Of a stretch of DNA of 64,000 bases, positions 1 through 8,349 are shown in pieces (position 1 is the first letter of the stretch; every line of letters starts with the position of its first letter). The position numbers and the translations under genes were made by a program. The stretch is from JADLGL01 sp050184415. GTDB lineage: Bacteria > Pseudomonadota > Alphaproteobacteria > Rhizobiales > Kaistiaceae. The notes beneath the pieces were generated by a model. That model saw nothing but the letters and a program-made list of their open reading frames with translations, had not been told where the DNA came from and searched no databases. Location: the NCBI GenBank assembly GCA_050184415.1, contig JBFXAJ010000007.1:1-64000 (forward strand), in the 5' to 3' direction.

Positions 1-140
1 TCTCCCCGGCGGGGAGAGGTCGGATCGAGGCGCGCCAGCGGCTCGATCCGGGTGAGGGGGTGCCCCCCCTCGAGGCCGGAATCCCTCACCCGATCCGTCG
101 CTTGCGCGACGGCTCGACCTCTCCCCGCCGGGGAGAGGTG
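1..140. repeat. Extragenic inverted repeat upstream of holA
   Basis: A palindromic unit, tctccccggcggggagaggt (1-20), comes back as cctctccccgccggggagag near 118-137. Between them gatccgggtgaggggg (45-60) is mirrored by ccctcacccgatcc near 82-95. The whole stretch can fold into a long imperfect stem. Related cctctcccc / ggggagagg pieces occur again at 11.77-11.94 kb, so this is a dispersed extragenic repeat of the kind common in GC-rich Rhizobiales. The left end is cut by the window, so the full unit length is unknown. Confidence 0.7.
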
Positions 141-208
141 GGAGTCTTTCTCCAAGTCCTGTCACTGCCCGAACGTCGCGGCGCAAGGTCAGAAGGAGCC
201 GCGCTCCC

Positions 209-1249
209 ATGACCCTCCTCAAATCGGCCGACGCTGATCGCCTCGTCGCCAACCCCGACCCCAAGCGCCGCCTGGTGCTGTTCTTCGGCCCCGACCCCGG
301 CGGCGTCTCCGAGCGGGCGGCGACCCTCACAAAGCGCCTCGTCGGCGACGATCCGTTCGCTATCGTCCGCATCGATGCGGATGAACTCTCCGCCGATCCC
401 GGCCGGATCGCCGACGAGGCCTATGGCGCGTCGCTCTTCGCCGGCCGCCGCGTCATCCGCGTCCGCGCACTCGGCAACCGCTCCATCGCCCCCGCGCTCG
501 AGCCGCTGATCGAGCGGCCACCCGAGGACACCTGGGTGATCGTCGAGGCCGGCGATCTGCGGAAGACCGCGCCGCTCCGGAAACAGTTCGAGGGCGCGGC
601 GAACGCCGCCGCCATCGGCTGCTACCCCGACAGCGATGCGACGCTGCGCCGGCTGATCGACGACGAGGTGAAGGCCGCGGGCCTCTCGATCAGCCCCGAG
701 GCGCGCGAGATGCTCGCCGAGCTGATCGGCGCCGACCGCAGCGCGAGCCGCGCCGAGATCCATAAGCTCACCCTCTACGCCCGCGGCAAAACCTCCATCG
801 AGGCCCGCGACGTGGCGACCCTTATCGGCGACGCCGCCGCGATCGGGGTCGACGACGCGGTCGGCGCCGTGGTCCGCGGCGACCTCGACGAAGTCGACCG
901 CAGCATCCGCCGCCTCCTCGCCGACGGCACCAGCGCCTCGACCATCATCCTTGCGGCGGAACGCTATTTCCTCTTCCTCCACCGCACCGCGGCCCAGATT
1001 GAAGCCGGCGGCTCGATCTCCTCGGTCCTCCAGTCGATGCGCCCGCCACCTCTTCCCTCACGCCGCGCGTCATTGGAGCGGGAGTTGCGGATGTGGTCGC
1101 GTGCGGACCTCGACGGGGCGCTGACGCGGATCAACCAGGCCGTCACCGACTCGCGGAACATGCCGGTGGTGGGGCCGTCGATCCTGCTGATGGCGCTGCT
1201 GTCGTTGGGCAGGCGGGCGGCTGGGTTGGCGAGGGCGGGCGGCCGGTAG
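209..1249 (+). CDS. holA: DNA polymerase III subunit delta
   Basis: This is the clamp-loader delta subunit, which opens the beta sliding clamp at the replication fork together with delta-prime and gamma/tau. The 346 residues match the usual family length. The N-terminal stretch LVLFFGPDPGGVSERA (about residues 23-38) is the degenerate, nucleotide-free P-loop region typical of alphaproteobacterial HolA. The ATG at 209 has an AAGGAG ribosome site at 193-198. In related genomes holA usually lies directly beside parB; here about 2.6 kb of foreign-looking DNA separates them. The stretch 1250-1407 after the stop holds nothing I can recognise. Confidence 0.9.
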   Translation: MTLLKSADADRLVANPDPKRRLVLFFGPDPGGVSERAATLTKRLVGDDPFAIVRIDADELSADPGRIADEAYGASLFAGRRVIRVRALGNRSIAPALEPLIERPPEDTWVIVEAGDLRKTAPLRKQFEGAANAAAIGCYPDSDATLRRLIDDEVKAAGLSISPEAREMLAELIGADRSASRAEIHKLTLYARGKTSIEARDVATLIGDAAAIGVDDAVGAVVRGDLDEVDRSIRRLLADGTSASTIILAAERYFLFLHRTAAQIEAGGSISSVLQSMRPPPLPSRRASLERELRMWSRADLDGALTRINQAVTDSRNMPVVGPSILLMALLSLGRRAAGLARAGGR

Positions 1250-1407
1250 GGCCTGTTGGAGGCGGACGTCGGCGATGGATGTGATCAAGGGCATCGCCTG
1301 AGCGCCAGTCGGGCCATACCACTTCCGCGTCATGGCCGCCGATGAATCCGCAGAGCGAAGCAACTGCTGGGACGTCGCTTGTCGACCGTCCGCTTCTCGT
1401 CTGTCTA

Positions 1408-2319
1408 CTAAGCCGCCTCGGTTACCTCACCGACCTGCTGGATCGGCCCGACAAGCGGCGGGATAGCGAGGCGGGGTGCGAAGAACATAACCTCTTTACC
1501 AAGACGTTTTTCCCGCGCGGAATATCCTACGCTGTAGACCACGCTCCGAAAGCCTTGATAGAGGCCACGGATAGGCTCGACGTTGTCGTAGGAAACAATC
1601 CACGACTTGTTGTACATGTTCTCGTCAATGAACTTAGCTAGCACCGAGTGATCTTCGGGATGGTAGTAGTCATAGTAAAGTTCGCGCCCCCGCTTGTAGT
1701 ATGGCGGGTCGAGGTACACAAGTGTCTTGCTATCCCATTTCTTCATACCGCGCCGTAGCAATGCGAGCGCATCACTGCGAGTTAGTTTGATTCTTCGCTT
1801 CATCTTTGCGATGGACTCGATGCGAAATACGAGTTCTGATGCATTATATCGAGCGTCAATTTTCCAGGGACCGCTCTGATCCCGCCCGCCGATTACCCCA
1901 GCGTTCAGAATGCCCGACCGATTTGTACGGTTGAGAAAGAAGGTCGCGAACCCCAGTTCGACATGGCTGTGATCGGCGGCGTTAGCGAATATTCGCTTTT
2001 GGCGATCCCATGACCGAACTGACAGTTTCGTGTTCTTTATGAGACGACAAAGCTCCTCGGTATCGTTCAGCACTGCCTTCCAGAAGGAATGAACTGGAGC
2101 ACTGAGATCGTTGATATGAATGCGGCTGACAAATTCTTGGAATAGCAATTCTAGCCCGATGGCCGCACCGCCTGCATATGGTTCAACATATTCGCCGTCA
2201 TATAGCTTATTTACTCGAATGATCTCCTTGACGTATGCGGCGAGCTTGCCCTTGCCACCGGGGTAGCGAAGCGGCGTGAAATGCACCAAGCGACGTGGGT
2301 CGCCGTCCGGGGTGCTCAC
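1408..2319 (-). CDS. D12-class DNA adenine N6-methyltransferase
   Basis: A Dam-like enzyme that would transfer methyl from AdoMet to adenine N6 in a specific site. With the start used here (303 residues) it shows the AdoMet-binding motif RYPGGKGKL at about 18-26, VEPYAGGAA at 45-53, FLNRTNRSGIL at 128-138 and the catalytic DPPYY at 204-208. A TTG at 2364 gives a longer frame, but the GTG at 2319 overlaps the upstream TGA as GTGA, which fits coupled translation. Base use differs from the neighbours: 26 of 60 bases are G/C at 1801-1860, against 45 of 60 in holA at 421-480. No restriction endonuclease is visible beside it. Recognition site unknown. Confidence 0.9.
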   Translation of the reverse strand: MSTPDGDPRRLVHFTPLRYPGGKGKLAAYVKEIIRVNKLYDGEYVEPYAGGAAIGLELLFQEFVSRIHINDLSAPVHSFWKAVLNDTEELCRLIKNTKLSVRSWDRQKRIFANAADHSHVELGFATFFLNRTNRSGILNAGVIGGRDQSGPWKIDARYNASELVFRIESIAKMKRRIKLTRSDALALLRRGMKKWDSKTLVYLDPPYYKRGRELYYDYYHPEDHSVLAKFIDENMYNKSWIVSYDNVEPIRGLYQGFRSVVYSVGYSAREKRLGKEVMFFAPRLAIPPLVGPIQQVGEVTEAA

Positions 2320-3668
2320 GACTGCGGCCAAATCTTCTCGAACAGCGGCTGCGCGGCGCTCCACGCGGCCGTCAACGTCTGCGGCGTGGGTGTCTCAAAT
2401 CGGTCGTGAATGTACCGATGGAAAAGGTCGATGTTCATTGGGCTGGTGGGCACGCTCAAGCTCCGCGTTACCGCAGTGAAATGCTTCTTTGGCACGCCCG
2501 TGGCTACCAGCATTGCCACCACCTCGGCCAGCTTTGAGCTCAGGGATTTGTCGATTTCTTTGGTGCCCCCCATCGGAGTAAATCGGAGAGTTCCGCCGTT
2601 GCCCTCCAAGAAGTGATCAACTGACAGTTCCAGAAAAACGCGAAGCAGGACGGCAATCGCGTTCGGTGCGTCTACCAGCTTCAGGCCACGCAATTCCTTG
2701 TAGACTTCAGCAAGGCGATTGTCAGTGACATGGATCGGCGCGTTCTTCGGAACGACCTCCTTCCTATCACTTGGATCTGGTTTGCGCCGCGCTGACCTCG
2801 CCGCTTTCTTGAACTCTGCGACGGGGATTTCCTCAACCGATCTCATCGTGTCGGTTGCCTTTGAAAGGTCCGGCTGGTCGTCCTTGCCGAAGCCGGCCAC
2901 GTAGTCGAGCATCTGCTTCGTTGTCATCAGGTCGCCGACCTTCTTTTTCTTCGCGGCGAGGTCGAGGACGATCCGGCGCAATGGCTTGATGACTTCCGCC
3001 GCAGGCAGGCCTGTCATTAACTTGCCCAGCCTCACATCGAGGCCCAGCGCGCTTCGAACTGCGCGGTCCTCAAGAAACCGCTGCAACGTGGTCGTTGGAA
3101 ATTTGCTGCCGATTTGATGGCGCTGGTCGTCGGTTAAGCCACCTTGTTCGGTGACCATGTCGAGGGCCTGGATTGTTGGTGATCGGGTGCGGAAACGCTG
3201 CTGCGCCGCGTTCTCCCAGCCAACGATGCCTGCGCCCTCCTGCTCTCCCTTGTGACGCAGCTCAAGCCAGTAGTCGCCTTCCTGACGCGAACCCAGCTCA
3301 AATGCTGGTATCGGTTCGACAGTGCCTCTCTTGAACTCCTGAGCCAACCTTTCGAAGGTCCGCTTGATCGGCTCTGAAATCGTCAGGCCAGTCATCGCAG
3401 CAGGATTGATGAGAAGCTTCAGCGCAGCAACGCGACGATTGCCTTCAAGGGCGATGAACCGCTCCGGCTTACCGTCCACCCTGAGAACGAGCAGGCGGTC
3501 CATAGGATTCAACCCATGTTCCACAATGCTTGAGGCCAGCTTGGCGAGCTTCAGCTTTTGGTCGTCCAGGACCTTTTGAAGCGCCTCCCGTTGGCCTCCG
3601 GCGTGCGAAATTCGTGGATTCTCATGATCAAGGATGAGGTCCTCGATCCGCAGCTTAATCTCCGGCAT
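2316..3668 (-). CDS. ParB/Srx N-terminal domain protein of unknown role
   Basis: 450 residues. The N-terminus resembles the ParB/sulfiredoxin fold: HENPR at 15-19, HGLNPMDRLLV at 51-61 and EGNRRVAALKLL at 75-86, the counterpart of ParB box II. I see no ParB-type helix-turn-helix region or C-terminal dimer domain; the middle and C-terminal parts are unfamiliar, with a helical stretch AIAVLLRVFLELSVDHFL around 345. It is therefore not a second partition protein. The ATG at 3668 has a GGGAGG ribosome site. Its stop overlaps the methyltransferase start, so the two probably act together. Moderate-GC composition suggests horizontal transfer. Possible roles: defence, regulation of the methylase, or a DNA-binding or nuclease function; none is shown by the sequence. 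Confidence 0.85.
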   Translation of the reverse strand: MPEIKLRIEDLILDHENPRISHAGGQREALQKVLDDQKLKLAKLASSIVEHGLNPMDRLLVLRVDGKPERFIALEGNRRVAALKLLINPAAMTGLTISEPIKRTFERLAQEFKRGTVEPIPAFELGSRQEGDYWLELRHKGEQEGAGIVGWENAAQQRFRTRSPTIQALDMVTEQGGLTDDQRHQIGSKFPTTTLQRFLEDRAVRSALGLDVRLGKLMTGLPAAEVIKPLRRIVLDLAAKKKKVGDLMTTKQMLDYVAGFGKDDQPDLSKATDTMRSVEEIPVAEFKKAARSARRKPDPSDRKEVVPKNAPIHVTDNRLAEVYKELRGLKLVDAPNAIAVLLRVFLELSVDHFLEGNGGTLRFTPMGGTKEIDKSLSSKLAEVVAMLVATGVPKKHFTAVTRSLSVPTSPMNIDLFHRYIHDRFETPTPQTLTAAWSAAQPLFEKIWPQS

Positions 3669-3725
3669 GCACGCCTCCCGCCCGCAGGCGAAAGGAATAG
3701 GACTGGCACAACTGCTAGTAAAGCT

Positions 3726-3740
3726 CCCGGTCGAACCGGG
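3726..3740. other. Small perfect hairpin between parB and the ParB/Srx gene
   Basis: CCCGGT-CGA-ACCGGG forms a 6-bp stem with a 3-base loop in the 195-base gap (3669-3863) between the parB stop and the next minus-strand start. There is no T-run, so it is a weak terminator or leader candidate at best. The rest of the gap shows no gene, no tRNA and no clear att repeat. Confidence 0.3.
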
Positions 3741-3863
3741 CCAGCCGTGTCGAGCTCCATTTGCCGCGAGATCGGGGAGCGATTCACAAGCTCAAGCACC
3801 ACTGCCTGCTACCCCCACGCTGCCCAATGGCTCTCTATCCTCGCGCTGGGGTGCGAAGGGTTA

Positions 3864-4727
3864 TCACCCCCCCTTCAGCCGCCGGCACAGGCCGTCGAGC
3901 TGGTCGAGGTCGCGGTACCAGATCTGGACCTTGCCGCTGCCATTGGCGTTGTGGTCGACCGACACCGCAAGGCCGATCGCGTCGAACAGGCTCCGCTCCA
4001 GAGCCATCGTGTCCGTATCCTTCGGCAGCTTGCCCGTCGCGGCAACGCGCGGCTTGGCTGGAGATGCGGCTGCCTCCGCGTCGCGGACGCTCAGCCCCTC
4101 TTCCACGATGCGCTTCGCCGCCGTCTCCGGGTCCGGCGCATTGATCAGCGTGCGGGCGTGGCCGGCCGACAGTTTGCCGTCGCGGACATAGCCCTGGACG
4201 GCGTCGGGCAGCTTCAGGAGCCGCAGCGTATTCGCGACATGGGAGCGGCTCTTGCCGATGACGTCGGCGAGGTCGCCCTGCGTGTAGCCGAAGGCGTCGA
4301 TGAGCTGCTGGTAGCCGCTCGCCTCTTCCATCGGGTTGAGGTCGGAGCGCTGGACATTCTCGACGATCGCAAGCTCCAGCGCCTCCTTGTCGGAGACGTC
4401 GTGGACGATGACCGGAACGTCGTGAAGGCCGGCGCGCTGTGCCGCGCGCCAGCGCCGCTCGCCGGCGATGATCTCGTAGCCGCCCTGGGTACCCGCCGGC
4501 CGCACAAGGATAGGTTGTACGATCCCCTTCTCGCGGATCGAGGATGCGAGATTGTCGAGCTCGTCCGCGTCGAAGGATTTGCGAGGGTTGTGCGGGTTCG
4601 CCGAGACGAGTTCGATCGGCACCCTGCGGCTCGCTTTGCCGCGGTCGACGGTCACCGGCTCGCTCTCGACCTCGCCGATCAGCGCCGCCAATCCGCGTCC
4701 GAGTCCTCTGCGCCCTTCCTCGGCCAT
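3864..4727 (-). CDS. parB: Chromosome partitioning protein ParB (CTPase, parS binder)
   Basis: ParB loads at parS sites near the origin, spreads as a CTP-dependent clamp and works with ParA in chromosome segregation. The 287-residue length is normal. It opens with the alphaproteobacterial signature GLGRGLAALIG (8-18), has NPRK at 47-50 and the CTP-binding box GERRWRAAQ at 89-97, and a helix-turn-helix around 150-175 (TQGDLADVIGKSRSHVANTL). The ATG at 4727 has a GAGGAG ribosome site. It lies 28 bases behind parA, as an operon. Two perfect parS sites lie 1.4 and 3.6 kb upstream, which fits its role. Confidence 0.97.
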   Translation of the reverse strand: MAEEGRRGLGRGLAALIGEVESEPVTVDRGKASRRVPIELVSANPHNPRKSFDADELDNLASSIREKGIVQPILVRPAGTQGGYEIIAGERRWRAAQRAGLHDVPVIVHDVSDKEALELAIVENVQRSDLNPMEEASGYQQLIDAFGYTQGDLADVIGKSRSHVANTLRLLKLPDAVQGYVRDGKLSAGHARTLINAPDPETAAKRIVEEGLSVRDAEAAASPAKPRVAATGKLPKDTDTMALERSLFDAIGLAVSVDHNANGSGKVQIWYRDLDQLDGLCRRLKGG

Positions 4728-4755
4728 GCCGGTCTCCTCGCGCCGTCCGCGCCGC

Positions 4756-5556
4756 TCAGGCGGCGAGCTGGCGTTCGCGTTTGATGATCTCGGAAGCCAG
4801 GCGGAGATACGCTTGGCTTCCGGTCGAGTTGAAATCGTAGAGCATCACCGGCTTGCCGTGCGACGGGGCCTCCGAAATCCTCACATTCCGCGGGATGACG
4901 GTCTCGTAGACCGCGTCGCCCATATGGGCGCGGACGTCGGCCGCCACTTGGCCCGAGAGATTGTTCCGGCTGTCGAACATCGTCAGCACGATGCCGTGGA
5001 TCGTCAGCTCCGGGTTAAGCGACCGCTTCACCTGGTCCACCGTTTTCAGCAATTGGCTAAGCCCCTCGAGCGCGAAGAACTCGCATTGCAGCGGCACCAG
5101 GACCGCATTGGCGGCCGTCATCGCGTTGATGGTGAGGAGGTTCAGCGACGGCGGACAGTCCAGCAGCAGATAGGTGTACTTCTTCTCCCCGGACGCCAGC
5201 CCGGCCACCGCTTCCCGCAACCGGAACGAGCGTCGCGGGTCCGCCGCGATCTCAAGCTCGACGCCGAGGAGGTCGAGCGTCGAGGGCGCGACGCCGAGGC
5301 GCGGCACCACCGTCGGCACCACGATCTCGGACAGCGACGCCTCGCCGACCATCACGTCATAGGTCGATTTCGGCCGGTTCTTGCGGTCGATCCCGAGCCC
5401 GGTCGACGCGTTGCCCTGCGGGTCGAGGTCGACGATCAGCACCTCCTCGCCGATCGCCGCGAGCGCGGTGCCGAGATTGATCGCGGTCGTCGTCTTGCCG
5501 ACGCCACCCTTCTGGTTGGCGAGCGCGATGATGCGGGGTTTTCGAGCGAGGCTCAT
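4756..5556 (-). CDS. parA: Chromosome partitioning ATPase ParA (Soj)
   Basis: A deviant Walker-A ATPase that forms a nucleoid-bound gradient and moves ParB-parS complexes toward the cell poles. The 266 residues carry KGGVGKTT at 16-23 with the signature lysine KGG, LIVDLDPQGN near 40-50 (Walker A-prime/switch) and LLLDCPPSLN (Walker B). The ATG at 5556 is 7 bases after the rsmG stop, giving the operon rsmG-parA-parB typical of bacteria with the chromosomal par locus near the origin. Confidence 0.97.
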   Translation of the reverse strand: MSLARKPRIIALANQKGGVGKTTTAINLGTALAAIGEEVLIVDLDPQGNASTGLGIDRKNRPKSTYDVMVGEASLSEIVVPTVVPRLGVAPSTLDLLGVELEIAADPRRSFRLREAVAGLASGEKKYTYLLLDCPPSLNLLTINAMTAANAVLVPLQCEFFALEGLSQLLKTVDQVKRSLNPELTIHGIVLTMFDSRNNLSGQVAADVRAHMGDAVYETVIPRNVRISEAPSHGKPVMLYDFNSTGSQAYLRLASEIIKRERQLAA

Positions 5557-5563
5557 GGGGTCC

Positions 5564-6214
5564 TCAGGGCGTCCGTTCGATCGAACGAATCTCGACGATG
5601 ACGCCAGAGCCGATTCGGCTCGGATGTTCTACCAGATCGAGAGTCCACCGCGGAGCCGTATCGGCAAGCTCCGACGCGAAGTCCGCACCTTTGTGCAGCC
5701 AGGCGACCGCGCCGCGGGCGACGATCGGCTCGATCCAGCCGCACAGCGTGTCGAGCGAGGCCAGCGCGCGCGCCGATACGGCATCCACCGTGTCGGCGAA
5801 ATGGTTAACAATGTCTTCGATCCGGCCGGAGTGAACCACGATCGGCGCTCCGGTCGATCTTTTGGCGGCGCGGAGGAAAGCGACCTTCCGGCTGTTGCTT
5901 TCGACCAGATGCACGACGGCATTTGGCCGGTCGGCGACCAGGCAGGCGACGACGACACCAGGAAATCCGCCGCCGCTGCCGATGTCGAGCCAGCGTGCGG
6001 CGGATGGGGCCATCGCAACGAGCTGAGCCGAGTCCGCGATGTGACGGACCCAGATGTCGCCGGTCTCGTCCCGCGACATGAGATTGTGGACGGGGTTCCA
6101 CTCCTCAACCAGCGCCACGAAGCGCTCCAGCCGGGCGATTGTTTCACGTGAAACACTGTCGAGGCCGGCAAGGCGCAATGCGTCTTGAGGTGATCGGTTT
6201 GCTGCCATGGGCAT
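5564..6214 (-). CDS. rsmG: 16S rRNA (guanine527-N7)-methyltransferase RsmG
   Basis: RsmG (GidB) methylates N7 of G527 in 16S rRNA. I place the start at the ATG at 6214 (216 residues); a longer open frame runs to 6514 but its first 100 codons lie in an extragenic repeat. The AdoMet site WLDIGSGGGFPGVV is at about residues 75-88, and EEWNPVHNLMS near 37-47 is family-typical. A second ATG follows at 6208. A perfect parS site lies inside the coding region, read as the peptide SVSRET. It is co-directional with mnmG and parA. Confidence 0.93.
   Translation of the reverse strand: MPMAANRSPQDALRLAGLDSVSRETIARLERFVALVEEWNPVHNLMSRDETGDIWVRHIADSAQLVAMAPSAARWLDIGSGGGFPGVVVACLVADRPNAVVHLVESNSRKVAFLRAAKRSTGAPIVVHSGRIEDIVNHFADTVDAVSARALASLDTLCGWIEPIVARGAVAWLHKGADFASELADTAPRWTLDLVEHPSRIGSGVIVEIRSIERTP
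6140..6155. promoter_or_regulatory. parS centromere site (within rsmG)
   Basis: TGTTTCACGTGAAACA is a perfect 16-base palindrome identical to the bacterial parS consensus bound by ParB/Spo0J. It lies in the coding sequence of rsmG, 584 bases upstream of the parA start. An identical site occurs 2.2 kb away at the mnmG start. Confidence 0.95.
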
Positions 6215-6289
6215 TCGGTGGCTATCGCCGAGAATGTCGATTCGGCGCCGCCGGCGGCGACACGACGACCGACGCAACCAGCTCGGCCC

Positions 6290-6475
6290 GAGCTCCCCCC
6301 TTGAGGGGGAGCGGGTTTCGCGAAGCGAAACCGTGGGGGGTCTGCGCCTCTCCGCTGGTTCGGAGCGGGCGGTGAAGCCGCGACCCCCACCGAAGCTTGC
6401 TCCTTCCAGTCGCAAGCTTCCGCCTCCCCTCAAGGGGGAGGCTCGGGAGCGCAGTGCCAACGGCCGCCCGCCAAG
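6290..6475. repeat. Extragenic palindromic mosaic between mnmG and rsmG
   Basis: The 263-base gap between the mnmG stop and the rsmG start contains ctcccccctt-gagggggag near 6294-6310 and its mirror cctcccctcaagggggagg near 6423-6441. Between them lie gtttcgcgaagcgaaac (a palindrome) and several GAAGC/GCTTC pairs. It looks like a composite extragenic repeat rather than a gene. Its family differs from the cctctcccc type at 1-140. Confidence 0.65.
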
Positions 6476-6477
6476 CC

Positions 6478-8349
6478 TCACGCAATCCCGTGCCGTCCCG
6501 TTTTCCGCGACCACGACAGCAACACGCCCAGCGCCGCTGGGGTCATGCCCTCGATCCGCGATGCCTGCCCCAGCGACCGCGGACGCACGCGCTTCAGCTT
6601 CTCGCGCACCTCGTTCGAGAGGCCGGGCAGCGCGTCCACATCAAGATCGGGGAGCGCCGCGGCCTCGTCGCGCTGGAAAGAGCGAATGTCGCGCTCTTGC
6701 CGGCGGACGTAGGACGCGTAGGTCGCTTCGATCTCGAGCTGCTCTCGGGTCGAGACATCGAGGCCGCGCAGCTCCGGCCAGATCGCGGCGAGCTGTGCGA
6801 AAGTGATGTCCGGGAAGCCGAGGAGATCGAACGCCGACCGGCGGATTCCGTCGCGGTTTACCATAAGGCCATGACTGGCGGCACGATCCGGCGTGATCGT
6901 CAGGGAGTCCATGAGCCCACGGCCCCCCGCGAGACGCTCCATCTTGGCGTCGAAGGACTGCCGGCGTTCGCTGCCGACAATGCCGAGCCGGATCCCGGCC
7001 GGCGTCAGGCGCTGGTCGGCGTTGTCGGCTCGCAGCAGCAGCCGGTACTCGGCGCGCGACGTGAACATCCGGTAGGGTTCGGTCACGCCCCGGGTGATGA
7101 GGTCGTCCACCATGACGCCGAGATAGCCTTCGGCGCGGGTGACGGTCCACCCATCGCCACCGCCGGCGAGGAGCGCGGCATTCACGCCGGCGAGCAACCC
7201 CTGCGCCGCAGCCTCCTCGTAGCCGGTGGTGCCGTTGATCTGGCCAGCCAGGAACAGGCCCTTGAGCCGCTTGGTTTCGAGGGTCGGCAGGAGCTCGCGC
7301 GGATCGACGTGGTCATATTCGATGGCGTAGCCCGGCCGGGCGATCCGCGCCTTCTCCAGCCCCGGGATCGAGGCGACGACTGCCGCCTGCACGTCCTCCG
7401 GCAGGGAGGTCGAGATGCCGTTCGGGTACACCCAGGGGTCGTCAAGTCCTTCCGGCTCAAGGAAAATCTGGTGCGACTCGCGTTCCGCGAAGCGCACGAT
7501 CTTGTCCTCGATCGAGGGGCAATAGCGCGGCCCGACGCCGACGATCGCGCCGCCATAGAGCGGCGACCGGTCGAGATTCCGGCGGATGACCGCATGGGTC
7601 TCCGGCGTCGTCCGGGTGATCGCGCACGTCACCTGCGGCGTCGTGATCGAAGTCGTGAGCGTCGAGAACGGCTCCGGCGGCGTGTCGCCCTGCTGCTGCT
7701 CGAGGGCGTCCCAGTCGATGCTGGCGCGTTCGAGCCGTGGCGGCGTGCCCGTCTTGAGCCGGCCGAGAGCAAAGCCCGCGCGCTCCAGCGTGCCGGAGAG
7801 GCCGACTGAAGGCGCCTCGCCGATCCGGCCCGCAGCGATCTTGCGCTCACCGATATGAATAAGGCCGCGGAGGAACGTCCCGGTCGTGAGGACGACGGCG
7901 GCCGATCGAATCTCGAAGCCGTCCTTGAGCCGAACCCCGGCGACCGCGTCATCGGTCACCAGCAGGTCGTCCACCTCGCCTTCGATCACCTCGAGATTCG
8001 CGGTCGCGCGGATCGCGGCCTGCATCGCTGCCGCATAGAGCTTGCGGTCCGCCTGCGCCCGCGGTCCGCGGACTGCGGGGCCCTTGCTGCGATTGAGTAC
8101 GCGGAACTGGATACCGGCGGCATCCGCCACCCGTCCCATGAGGCCGTCGAGCGCGTCGATCTCCCGGACGAGGTGCCCCTTGCCGAGGCCGCCGATTGCC
8201 GGGTTACACGACATCGCGCCCACCGTCGCGAAGGACTGGGTGACGAGCGCGGTCCGCACGCCGGCGCGAGCCGCGGCGGCCGCGGCCTCCGTGCCGGCAT
8301 GTCCACCGCCGACGACGATGACATCGAAGGATTGTTTCACGTGAAACAC
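6478..8349 (-). CDS. mnmG: tRNA uridine-34 5-carboxymethylaminomethyl enzyme, FAD subunit
   Basis: MnmG (GidA) works with MnmE to install the cmnm5 group on U34 of tRNAs reading split codon boxes, using FAD, NADH and methylene-tetrahydrofolate. The 623 residues are family length. An FAD-binding GGGHAGTEAAAAAARAG starts near residue 14, and SCNPAIGGLGKGHLVREID near 47-65 is invariant in the family. The start is a GTG at 8349; the first residues MFHVKQ are encoded by a perfect parS site, a known arrangement in alphaproteobacteria. It directly follows the mnmE TAG without any spacer. Confidence 0.97.
   Translation of the reverse strand: MFHVKQSFDVIVVGGGHAGTEAAAAAARAGVRTALVTQSFATVGAMSCNPAIGGLGKGHLVREIDALDGLMGRVADAAGIQFRVLNRSKGPAVRGPRAQADRKLYAAAMQAAIRATANLEVIEGEVDDLLVTDDAVAGVRLKDGFEIRSAAVVLTTGTFLRGLIHIGERKIAAGRIGEAPSVGLSGTLERAGFALGRLKTGTPPRLERASIDWDALEQQQGDTPPEPFSTLTTSITTPQVTCAITRTTPETHAVIRRNLDRSPLYGGAIVGVGPRYCPSIEDKIVRFAERESHQIFLEPEGLDDPWVYPNGISTSLPEDVQAAVVASIPGLEKARIARPGYAIEYDHVDPRELLPTLETKRLKGLFLAGQINGTTGYEEAAAQGLLAGVNAALLAGGGDGWTVTRAEGYLGVMVDDLITRGVTEPYRMFTSRAEYRLLLRADNADQRLTPAGIRLGIVGSERRQSFDAKMERLAGGRGLMDSLTITPDRAASHGLMVNRDGIRRSAFDLLGFPDITFAQLAAIWPELRGLDVSTREQLEIEATYASYVRRQERDIRSFQRDEAAALPDLDVDALPGLSNEVREKLKRVRPRSLGQASRIEGMTPAALGVLLSWSRKTGRHGIA
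8333..8348. promoter_or_regulatory. parS centromere site (at the mnmG start)
   Basis: TGTTTCACGTGAAACA, identical to the copy at 6140-6155, begins one base inside the GTG start codon region of mnmG and encodes the FHVK residues. ParB binding here would sit on the ribosome-site side of mnmG, so segregation and expression signals overlap. Confidence 0.95.

Noticed and set aside
3720..3745. T-arm-like ggtcgaacc suggesting a tRNA or tRNA-based attachment site beside the ParB/methyltransferase insertion
   Set aside because: No acceptor stem, D-arm or anticodon arm can be built around it; it is explained by a simple 15-base hairpin.
1250..3863. Direct repeats flanking the ParB/methyltransferase cassette
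   Set aside because: The only shared string I found is about seven bases (aactgct), which is not more than chance; no integrase or transposase is present.
6215..6514. A 100-residue N-terminal extension of RsmG
   Set aside because: These codons lie in an extragenic palindromic element; the normal family N-terminus begins at the ATG at 6214.
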